Positions 1-4,861 of a stretch of DNA of 5,081 bases are shown piece after piece (position 1 is the first letter of the stretch; every line of letters starts with the position of its first letter). The stretch is taken from NCBI GenBank assembly GCA_025928435.1, contig JAICJM010000245.1, forward strand, positions 1-5,081, read 5' to 3'. The position numbers were made by a program, and so were the translations under genes. The DNA comes from Thermoleophilia bacterium. Lineage in GTDB: Bacteria > Actinomycetota > Thermoleophilia > Gaiellales > JAICJC01. A model generated the notes under the pieces. It saw nothing but the letters and a program-made list of their open reading frames with translations. It ran no database searches and had not been told where the DNA came from.

Positions 1-737
1 CCGAGGGCGACCGGCAGGAACCACCCGGCGTACCGGTCGGCCATCCGCACGAACGGCGCCTGGGAACCCTCGGCGTCCTGCACGAGGCGAACGAGCGCGG
101 CGAAGGTGCTCTCGCCGGCCCGGTGAGTCGCCGCGAGTTCGATGGTCGCGCCGGCGTTCACGGATCCGCTGGCGATGTCGTCTCCTCGTTGCAGGTGGGC
201 CGGAAGCGGCTCGCCGGTCAGTGCGGCGGTGTCGATGACCGCGTCCGCGGAGAGGACGGTGCCGTCGGTCGGAACGATCTCGCCCGCGCGCACGACGACG
301 CGGTCGCCGACGGAGACGGCATCGGCGGCGACCGTCACGATCTCGCCGCCGCGCAGGACGTTCGCCGTCGTCGGGATGCGGGAGACCAGCAGGGAGAGGT
401 CGCGGCGGGCCCGCGACCGGGCGAACCGCTCGAGCGCGTTCCCTCCGGCCAGCATCACCGCCACGATGGCGCCGGCGAGGTACTGGCCGACGGCGATCGC
501 GCCCGCCATCGACAGCAGCGCGAGCACGTCGACGCCGAAGTCCCGACGGGCGAGCGACCGCGCCACCGACCACGCGAGCGGGATCAGCACCGCAAGGGTG
601 GTGATCGCCCAGCAACCGCGTGCGACGGACGGGCTCCCGACGGCCCAGGCGACGGCGCCGAGAGCGACGCCGGCGAGCGCTGCCAGCACGGCGAGCGGCG
701 GTCGTTCCTGGGGGCTGGTGGGCGTCGACGCGACCAT
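1..737 (-). CDS. P1B-type heavy-metal-transporting P-type ATPase, N-terminal part (runs off left edge)
   Basis: Reading the minus strand from the ATG at 737 gives about 245 residues with no stop before the window edge, so the gene is partial and its catalytic DKTGT, nucleotide-binding and later membrane segments lie outside. What is visible is the N-terminal half of a P-type ATPase: hydrophobic segments at about residues 15-33, 42-58 and 69-98, then a charged stretch and the actuator domain with its hallmark TGEPLP at 174-179, preceded by VGDRVVVRAGEIVPTDG (143-159) and followed by SGSVNAG (190-196) and the DRYAGWFLP start of the next membrane segment (234-242). These match the P1B metal-transporter pattern. 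There is no N-terminal CxxC metal-binding domain, and the CPx/SPC metal-selectivity motif is not in view, so the cargo (Cu, Zn/Cd, Co/Ni or other) cannot be assigned. No clear ribosome binding site precedes the ATG; an in-frame GTG at 749 is an alternative start. It lies 68 nt downstream of the usp gene on the same strand, separated by a strong hairpin. Confidence 0.9.
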   Translation of the reverse strand, partial: MVASTPTSPQERPPLAVLAALAGVALGAVAWAVGSPSVARGCWAITTLAVLIPLAWSVARSLARRDFGVDVLALLSMAGAIAVGQYLAGAIVAVMLAGGNALERFARSRARRDLSLLVSRIPTTANVLRGGEIVTVAADAVSVGDRVVVRAGEIVPTDGTVLSADAVIDTAALTGEPLPAHLQRGDDIASGSVNAGATIELAATHRAGESTFAALVRLVQDAEGSQAPFVRMADRYAGWFLPVAL

Positions 738-761
738 GATCCAGGTCACTCGCGATGGAGA

Positions 762-788
762 TGGGCCACCCCGCTGCGGGGTGGCCCA
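762..788 (-). terminator. Perfect 13-bp hairpin between usp and the P-type ATPase gene
   Basis: Positions 762-774 and 776-788 are exact inverted complements around a single central base (775), giving a GC-rich stem of 11-13 bp with a minimal loop. It lies in the 68-nt gap after the usp stop (806) and before the ATPase start (737). In the minus-strand direction it is followed by a short pyrimidine-rich stretch but not a true U-run. It may be an intrinsic-like terminator or an attenuator or mRNA stabiliser that lowers ATPase expression relative to usp. The inverted repeat is directly seen; the function is inferred. Confidence 0.6.
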
Positions 789-805
789 GGACTCCGGCCG
801 GTTCG

Positions 806-1279
806 CTACGCCTGGGCGCCGACGGCGTAGGACTCCCGGCTCCGGGAGTCGGCGCCGCCCGCGGCGGGCGGAACGGCCAGGACGGGGCACGGCGTCATGT
901 GCAGAAGCTTGTGCGTGACGCTCCCGATAATGAGGCTGGAGATCTGTCGGTGGCCCCGCGTCCCGACGACGATCACGTCGGCGTTCGCCTCGCGGGCGAC
1001 GTCGGCGATCACATGTGCCGGGCCTCCGGCGACCGCCGAGATCACCTTCAGCTCGGCTGCGATGCCGGTCGACTTCAGGTCGTCGACCTGCCGCCGCACG
1101 CCCGCCTCGATCTCATCCTCGTTCACGACGAGCGGCATGCCGCCGGCGCGACCGACGAGCAGCTCCCGCACGTGGATGACGACGATCTTGCCGCCGTCAC
1201 CGGCCTGCTCGACTGCATGCGGGATCGCGCGCATCGAATCCTGCGATCCGTCCAGCCCCAGTACGACGATCTTGGACAT
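806..1279 (-). CDS. Universal stress protein, UspA family, ATP-binding type
   Basis: This 157-aa single-domain protein has the usual length for a UspA-fold stress protein. The N-terminal strand KIVVLGLDGS (3-12) carries the conserved Asp10, and the C-terminal half carries the nucleotide-binding signature G-x2-G-x9-G-S as G106, G109, G119 and S120, followed by the typical CPVLAVP strand (131-137). The intact signature places it in the ATP-binding subgroup. Such proteins are cytoplasmic, usually dimeric, and accumulate in stress or growth arrest; the exact role here is not known. The start is well supported by an AGGAGG at 1285-1290 with 5-nt spacing. It is transcribed divergently from the 1445 gene and toward the P-type ATPase. 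The C-terminal tail after residue 138 is Ala/Gly/Ser/Arg-rich and probably disordered; it contains a DNA palindrome at 831-850. Confidence 0.95.
   Translation of the reverse strand: MSKIVVLGLDGSQDSMRAIPHAVEQAGDGGKIVVIHVRELLVGRAGGMPLVVNEDEIEAGVRRQVDDLKSTGIAAELKVISAVAGGPAHVIADVAREANADVIVVGTRGHRQISSLIIGSVTHKLLHMTPCPVLAVPPAAGGADSRSRESYAVGAQA
831..850. repeat. Perfect 9-bp-arm palindrome in the 3' end of usp
   Basis: GACTCCCGG (831-839) and CCGGGAGTC (842-850) are exact inverted complements with a 2-nt centre. It falls in the codons for the Ser/Arg-rich C-terminal tail of the stress protein. The half-sites resemble DosR-box letters but in the reversed arrangement, so it is not that box. It could be a chance result of repeated SR codons, or an mRNA hairpin. 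Confidence 0.4.
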
Positions 1280-1284
1280 GACAT

Positions 1285-1290
1285 CCTCCT
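1285..1290 (-). promoter_or_regulatory. Shine-Dalgarno site of the usp gene
   Basis: Minus-strand AGGAGG lies 5 nt before the ATG at 1279. It is the strongest ribosome binding site in the window, and contrasts with the regulator, kinase and pseudo-receiver genes, which lack one. This suggests the stress protein can be made at a high level. Confidence 0.8.
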
Positions 1291-1344
1291 CTCGGTTTCA
1301 TCCATCGTCCTCGCCGGGACGCGGGTGGCGCATCCGGTCTCACC

Positions 1345-1377
1345 ACACGGTGCAGTGCGGGTTTCCCGCAACCGTGT
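1345..1377. repeat. Bulged 13-bp inverted repeat in the divergent promoter region
   Basis: Left arm ACACGGT (1345-1351) plus TGCGGG (1356-1361) pairs exactly with right arm CCCGCA (1365-1370) plus ACCGTGT (1371-1377). The loop is TTT (1362-1364), and a 4-nt bulge (1352-1355) is present on the left side only. It could be a regulator binding site, or, if transcribed from upstream, a leader hairpin about 67 nt before the start at 1445. It is not clearly a terminator, since no gene ends here. The pairing is seen directly; any function is inferred. Confidence 0.5.
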
Positions 1378-1432
1378 CAGCGCCGTTCCGGAGGCGGTCG
1401 CACGTCCCATCACCGAGGCTTTGGGCAACGAG

Positions 1433-1438
1433 AAGGAG
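1433..1438 (+). promoter_or_regulatory. Shine-Dalgarno site of the 103-aa gene
   Basis: AAGGAG is placed 6 nt before the ATG at 1445. It fixes that start against the longer open frame that extends upstream to about 755, which overlaps usp on the other strand and is not coding there. Confidence 0.75.
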
Positions 1439-1444
1439 CGCGTC

Positions 1445-1756
1445 ATGGACCACCAGGTCGTCGTAGTCGGAACGATTCGCCCCGGGAAGCGCGAGGAGCT
1501 CGAGAAGCTGCTCGCCGCCGGCCCGCCGTTCGACCTCGCCGCGAGCGGGTTCACGAACCACTACGCCTTCGTCGGCGAGCACACGGTCTTGTTCGTTTTC
1601 GAGGGCACGGAGGCGCACCAGCACCTGCGGGATCTGACCAGGCGCCTCCCCATGAAGGAGCTCGCGCGGATGGGCACGCTCGTCCACCACCCCGAGCTCC
1701 TCACGGAGCGGGTGTCCTGGGCGCCTCCGAGGAACGCGGCAGCCGCCCATGTCTGA
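1445..1756 (+). CDS. Small (103 aa) conserved-looking protein, possible ferredoxin-like alpha/beta fold
   Basis: I do not recognise this family with certainty. The sequence reads as strand VVVVGTIRPG (5-14), helix KREELEKLLAAG (15-26), strand TNHYAFVGEHTVLFVFEG (37-54) and helix TEAHQHLRDLTRRL (55-68), then a C-terminal part with LVHHPELLTER (79-89). The opening 'beta strand, RPGK, helix' followed by a hairpin of strands resembles dimeric alpha/beta-barrel (ABM/ferredoxin-like) small proteins. It is His-rich (positions 3, 39, 46, 58, 60, 81, 82), so metal or cofactor binding is conceivable, but no signature is complete. There is no signal peptide or membrane segment, so it is probably cytosolic. 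It overlaps the next gene by 8 nt, indicating an operon. A stress-linked role is inferred only from the neighbours. Confidence 0.8.
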   Translation: MDHQVVVVGTIRPGKREELEKLLAAGPPFDLAASGFTNHYAFVGEHTVLFVFEGTEAHQHLRDLTRRLPMKELARMGTLVHHPELLTERVSWAPPRNAAAAHV

Positions 1757-1979
1757 GCCCCGCGAATGTCTCTTGCAGCGCGCCCTCGATGGCCACGAAC
1801 GTTGCCCCGGGGCGGATTGCCCGTTCTTCGAGGACGGTGCATGCCGCCTGCAGGAGCTGCGAGCGGACATCGAGACGAACCCGCAGCTGGCCCGGTTCCT
1901 CCTGGACCTGCGGGCCCGCATGGCGGGACGGGAGGGGTGGCAGCCCTATCGCCGCCTCGGCACGCAGGCCCGCCGGTGA
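1749..1979 (+). CDS. Small four-cysteine protein (76 aa), unknown function
   Basis: The protein begins at an ATG that overlaps the end of the preceding gene by 8 nt, so translation is probably coupled; no separate SD is visible. The N-terminal half holds four cysteines at 7, 19, 24 and 32 (C-x11-C-x4-C-x7-C), with His16 next to them and an intervening CPFFEDGAC segment. This arrangement could bind zinc or an Fe-S cluster, or act as a thiol redox switch. The C-terminal half (33-61) is predicted helical and charged (LQELRADIETNPQLARFLLDLRARM). No known domain is recognised with confidence. Its stop overlaps a possible GTG start of the response regulator (GTGA at 1976-1979), suggesting that it and the regulator may be co-expressed. 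Metal binding or redox sensing is inference only. Confidence 0.75.
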   Translation: MSEPRECLLQRALDGHERCPGADCPFFEDGACRLQELRADIETNPQLARFLLDLRARMAGREGWQPYRRLGTQARR

Positions 1980-1997
1980 GTGACGCGCCACTCGACC

Positions 1998-2025
1998 GTC
2001 ACGTTCGGCATAATCGCTTCGTGAC
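1998..2025. repeat. 6-bp inverted repeat flanking the candidate -10 element
   Basis: GTCACG (1998-2003) and CGTGAC (2020-2025) are exact inverted complements separated by 16 nt. They bracket the CATAAT element and the right arm overlaps the GTG start codon. This geometry fits an autoregulatory operator, but a 6-bp arm can arise by chance in GC-rich DNA. Confidence 0.25.
2009..2014 (+). promoter_or_regulatory. Candidate -10 element for a leaderless response-regulator transcript
   Basis: CATAAT (5 of 6 match to TATAAT) ends 6 nt before the GTG at 2021, which would put the transcription start at or next to the start codon. It is a rare AT-rich patch in this GC-rich stretch. No good -35 is seen at the usual distance, and no SD precedes either candidate start. 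Confidence 0.4.
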
Positions 2026-2677
2026 CGACGATCAACGGCGTCTGCGCATCCTTCTCGTCGACGACCACCGCGTCGTCCGGGCTGGTCTGCGCATGCTGCT
2101 CGCGGCGGAGCCCGACCTCGAGGTCGTGGATGAGGCGGGCGACGTCCGAGACGCCGTCTTCAAGGCCCGCCGGCACACGCCGGACATGATCGTGCTCGAC
2201 GTGATGCTGCCGGACGGCGACGGCGACGAGGCCATCGGCAGGCTGCAGGCCGAGGCGCCCGACGCGAAGGTGCTCATCCTCTCGATGGAGGACACGGGGC
2301 ACCATGTCCGCCGGGCGTTCGGGAACGGCGCGAACGGCTACGTGCTGAAGGACGCCGCCGAGGAGGAGCTCGTAAGCGCGATCCGCGAGGTCGCCCGAGG
2401 CGGGCGCTACCTGCACCCGGCCCTCGGCGCGAAGATGGTGCAGGCGGAAATCGAGGAGCGCGATCGGGCCGCGTCCGACCCCCTGTCCGACCGCGAGCGG
2501 GAGGTGCTGCGGCTCCTGGCTCAGGGACATACGAACCAGGAGATCGCCGCCCAGCTCTACATCTCGGTGCGCACCGCCGAGACCCATCGCGCGCACATCA
2601 TGCAGAAGCTGCGGTTCACCACCCGGTCGGAGCTCGTCCGCTACGCCATCGACCAGGGCATGCTCGACCGCAGCTAG
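2021..2677 (+). CDS. NarL/LuxR-family two-component response regulator (REC-HTH)
   Basis: From GTG 2021 the product is 218 aa, the normal size for this family. The receiver domain (about 8-125) has the acidic pair D14-D15, phospho-acceptor D60 in VLDVMLP, S88 at the Thr/Ser switch position and K110 in YVLKDA, so it should be phosphorylatable. A LuxR-type helix-turn-helix follows (about 155-212: LSDREREVLRLLAQGHTNQEIAAQLYISVRTAETHRAHIMQKL). It is the evident partner of the kinase 50 nt downstream. The start is uncertain: GTG at 1976 overlaps the preceding stop and would add 15 residues (VSDAPLDRHVRHNRF) before the receiver. I prefer 2021 because that start gives the usual short lead-in and follows a -10-like element. 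Compared from memory with DosR, its recognition helix differs at the contact positions (R184, E187 and T188 in place of Lys, Lys and Asn), so it is DosR-like in context but not an obvious DosR orthologue. Confidence 0.95.
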   Translation: MTDDQRRLRILLVDDHRVVRAGLRMLLAAEPDLEVVDEAGDVRDAVFKARRHTPDMIVLDVMLPDGDGDEAIGRLQAEAPDAKVLILSMEDTGHHVRRAFGNGANGYVLKDAAEEELVSAIREVARGGRYLHPALGAKMVQAEIEERDRAASDPLSDREREVLRLLAQGHTNQEIAAQLYISVRTAETHRAHIMQKLRFTTRSELVRYAIDQGMLDRS

Positions 2678-2712
2678 CCCGCGCACGCCCGGCAGGCGCA
2701 CGGTGGAGCCGG

Positions 2713-2718
2713 TACCAT
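2713..2718 (+). promoter_or_regulatory. Candidate -10 element upstream of the kinase
   Basis: TACCAT fits the actinobacterial TANNNT pattern and ends 9 nt before the kinase ATG at 2728. No SD is present before that ATG (the bases just upstream are TCCTCC, the wrong polarity). A near-leaderless internal promoter is possible in the 50-nt gap, alongside read-through from the regulator gene. There is no supporting -35. Confidence 0.3.
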
Positions 2719-2727
2719 GGATCCTCC

Positions 2728-4467
2728 ATGAGCGACTTTGCCGGAACGGAATCCGGCGGGCGGCTGGGGGACATCCAGCTTCGTCGTCTGCTTCACGTCG
2801 GTCGCTCGCTCGTGTCGGACCTCGATCTGGAGTCCGTGCTCCAGGCCGTCCTCGACGCTGCCCGCGACCTCACGGGCGCGCGGTACGCCGCACTCGGTGT
2901 CCTCAACGACCGCGGGGACGGTCTCGAGCGGTTCCTCACCCTCGGGATCGAGGGATCGACGCGCGCGCGCATCGGCGATCTGCCCCGGGGGCACGGAGTC
3001 CTGGGCGTGCTCATCAAGGATCCCCGGCCGCTGCGCCTCCCGGACGTCGGTATGCATCCGCATTCGTACGGCTTCCCGGCCGGCCATCCGCCGATGACCA
3101 CGTTCCTCGGCGTGCCCATCACGATCCGCGATGCCGTCTTCGGAAACCTCTACCTCACCGACAAGGACGGCGGGGCCGAGTTCGACGAGGCCGACGAGGC
3201 GGCGGTCGTGATCCTGGCCGAGTGGGCCGGCTACGCCGTCGCGAACGCGCGTCTGTACCGGTCGGCGACCGAACGCCGGGACGAGCTCCAACGTGCGATC
3301 GCCGGGTTCGAGGCGGCGCTCGCCGTCGCGCGCGCAGTCGGCGGTGAGACGGACCTCGACCGGATCCTGGAGCTGATCGTCAAGCGCGGGCGGGCCCTCG
3401 TCGAGGGCCGCTCGATGTTCGTCGCCCTCGAGTCCGGAGGGCGCCTGACCGTCGACGCTGTCGCCGGCGAGCTGGCACAGTCGTTGGAGCCGGGATCGGT
3501 GGACATCGGCGACACACCGGCAGCGGACGTCCTCACCTTCCAGCAGTCGCTCCACCTAGCGGGCGAGGGCGACGAGAGAATCGCGGTCATGGAGGGCGTC
3601 GAAGCGCGGGCGGCGCTCCTGGTGCCGCTCGTCTACCGCGGCGTGGCCGTGGGGATCCTCGGTGCCCTAGATCCCGCATCGGGTGCAGACCACTTCACCG
3701 CAGACGATGCGCGCGTGCTCGAGTCGTTCGCAAGCAGCGGTGCGACCGCGGTGGCGACGGGCCGGAACGTGGCCGAGGAGCGTGCCCGCCGCGCAATCGA
3801 GGCGTCGGAGTCCGAGCGTCGCCGGTGGGCTCGGGAGCTCCACGACGAGACCCTCCAGGACATGGCGAGCCTCAAGATGATCCTGTCGACGGCCCGCCGC
3901 AGCGACGACCCCGCCAAGGTCGAGGCGATCCTCGATCAGGCGATCGAGCAGCTCACCCTTGGGATCGCCGGCCTTCGGCAGCTGATCACCGACCTCCGCC
4001 CGCCGATCCTCGACGAGGCGGGCGTCCAGCCCGCGCTCGAGCACCTCGCGGAGCGGCTTGGCCTGATCAGCGACCTCGATGTCCGGATGCACGTCGACCT
4101 CGCATACGAGAGTGGACGCCGGACGTTCAGGCTCGCCCCCGCCGTGGAGGATGCGCTCTATCGCGTCGTTCAGGAGGCGCTCAACAACGTCATCAAGCAT
4201 GCCAACGCGAAGCGCGTGGACGTCTCCATCGTCGAGATCGACGACCGGATCGATCTCCGCATCGCCGACGACGGCGTCGGCATCGAAGAACTCCACAGGT
4301 CACGCGGCTTCGGGCTCACAGGGATGCACGAGCGCATCGACCTGATGGGTGGCTCGATCGAGATCCGCGCTCCGGATGGCGGAGGTACCGAGATCTGCGC
4401 GTCCGTTCCGGTCAGCCCGGATCCCGATGCGGCCGCGGGTACCCACTCGCGTCAGGGTCGCAGCTAG
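2728..4467 (+). CDS. DevS/DosT-like sensor histidine kinase (GAF-GAF-HisKA_3-HATPase_c), probable haem-based gas/redox sensor
   Basis: This is a 579-aa soluble kinase with no membrane segment. GAF1 spans about 32-176 and GAF2 about 207-346. The dimerisation/phospho-acceptor domain follows with ERRRWARELHDETLQ (363-377), where H372 is the phosphorylated residue and D373-x3-Q377 is the phosphatase-type motif. The HATPase domain (about 470-563) has its N box at QEALNNVIKHA (482-492), G1 at DDGVG (514-518) and G2 at GFGLTGM (527-533). GAF1 closely resembles that of mycobacterial DevS/DosT: RARIGDLPRGHGVLG, GFPAGHPPMTTFLGVP and GNLYLTDK. H120 aligns with the proximal haem ligand (H149 in DevS) and Y142 with the distal Tyr (Y171), at the same 22-residue spacing. 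It therefore probably senses O2, NO, CO or redox state and phosphorylates the regulator encoded just upstream. Its stop codon overlaps the stop of the opposite-strand gene. The gas-sensor role is inferred from residue conservation recalled from the literature. Confidence 0.95.
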   Translation: MSDFAGTESGGRLGDIQLRRLLHVGRSLVSDLDLESVLQAVLDAARDLTGARYAALGVLNDRGDGLERFLTLGIEGSTRARIGDLPRGHGVLGVLIKDPRPLRLPDVGMHPHSYGFPAGHPPMTTFLGVPITIRDAVFGNLYLTDKDGGAEFDEADEAAVVILAEWAGYAVANARLYRSATERRDELQRAIAGFEAALAVARAVGGETDLDRILELIVKRGRALVEGRSMFVALESGGRLTVDAVAGELAQSLEPGSVDIGDTPAADVLTFQQSLHLAGEGDERIAVMEGVEARAALLVPLVYRGVAVGILGALDPASGADHFTADDARVLESFASSGATAVATGRNVAEERARRAIEASESERRRWARELHDETLQDMASLKMILSTARRSDDPAKVEAILDQAIEQLTLGIAGLRQLITDLRPPILDEAGVQPALEHLAERLGLISDLDVRMHVDLAYESGRRTFRLAPAVEDALYRVVQEALNNVIKHANAKRVDVSIVEIDDRIDLRIADDGVGIEELHRSRGFGLTGMHERIDLMGGSIEIRAPDGGGTEICASVPVSPDPDAAAGTHSRQGRS

Positions 4468-4856
4468 CGGGCGGTCGAGCCCCACCGCGGCACGGTGCCC
4501 GACTCGCCGTGCAGCACGTGCGCCTGCGCAGCGGCGTCACCGTCGCGTTGGAGAACGCCGTCGGCGTCCACCCGCACCGCCTCCGCGAGGAGGTGGCCGC
4601 GATCGCCCGTACCGACCACGATCACCCGCTCCGCCCCTGCGGTGCGCAGCTGCGCGACCAACGCAGGGCCATCGGCGCGGATCAGCTGGCGCCCGATCAG
4701 CGCGACCGCGCCCCCGGCACCGAGCACCCGCACGGCATCGGAGACGCTCGCCACGCTTGCCACGACGACGACGCCGGGCGTTTGCTGACACAGAACGTCG
4801 AGCGCGAGCCGATCGAAGTCCCGGCGATCGATGACCACCACCCGTGTCTCGTCCAC
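4464..4856 (-). CDS. Stand-alone degenerate receiver-like protein (pseudo-receiver), 130 aa
   Basis: From the GTG at 4856, 5 nt after the upstream usp stop, the product has a receiver-like alternation: strand RVVVIDRR (5-12), helix FDRLALDVLCQQ (14-25), strand VVVVASV (29-35), VALIGRQLI (51-59), strand RVIVVGTGD (77-85) and DGVLQRDG (99-106). It lines up well with the regulator at 2021 but has lost the chemistry: the acidic pair is D10-R11, the phospho-acceptor Asp is replaced by Gly55, the Ser/Thr switch by Gly82, and the conserved Lys by Arg104. There is no HTH or other output domain; only about 25 residues remain after the fold. A phosphorylation-independent adaptor or decoy role is inference. 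It is probably co-transcribed with the upstream usp gene and converges on the kinase, sharing the CTAG stop bases. No SD is seen, so translation may be coupled. The GTG start is the best of few options; a longer frame reaching 5072 overlaps the usp gene and is a shadow. Confidence 0.75.
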   Translation of the reverse strand: MDETRVVVIDRRDFDRLALDVLCQQTPGVVVVASVASVSDAVRVLGAGGAVALIGRQLIRADGPALVAQLRTAGAERVIVVGTGDRGHLLAEAVRVDADGVLQRDGDAAAQAHVLHGESGTVPRWGSTAR

Positions 4857-4861
4857 AGTGA

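Larger units (their letters stand above)
1280..1444. promoter_or_regulatory. Divergent intergenic region holding promoters for usp (-) and the 1445 gene (+)
   Basis: This 165-bp gap separates two divergently transcribed genes and so must hold promoters for both directions. I see no convincing -35/-10 pair on either strand. The clearest structure is a bulged inverted repeat at 1345-1377 near its middle, which could serve as a shared operator. A good SD lies at each end. No sequence matching the mycobacterial DosR box was found. Confidence 0.6.

Noticed and set aside
123..918. Plus-strand open frames of 235 and 258 aa opposite the P-type ATPase
   Set aside because: Low-complexity Arg/Ala/Ser/Thr-rich translations with no domain; the minus strand here encodes a clear P-type ATPase, so these are GC-rich shadow frames.
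755..1444. Upstream extension of the 1445 gene to about 755 in the same open frame
   Set aside because: It lies antisense to the well-supported usp gene and crosses the promoter region; the SD at 1433-1438 supports the ATG at 1445.
1280..1444. DosR-type box (TTSGGGACTWWAGTCCCSAA) in the divergent promoter region
   Set aside because: GGGAC (about 1316-1320) and GTCCC (about 1404-1408) occur but are far apart and do not form the 20-bp palindrome; the regulator's recognition helix also argues against this motif.
2674..3555. 293-aa minus-strand open frame opposite the kinase
   Set aside because: It is a mirror of the kinase codons with no recognisable domain, and the plus-strand kinase is unambiguous.
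4490..4512. GCACGG/CCGTGC inverted repeat after the kinase stop as a terminator
   Set aside because: Only a 6-bp stem with an 11-nt loop inside the pseudo-receiver coding region, and with no U-run; chance is likely in this composition.
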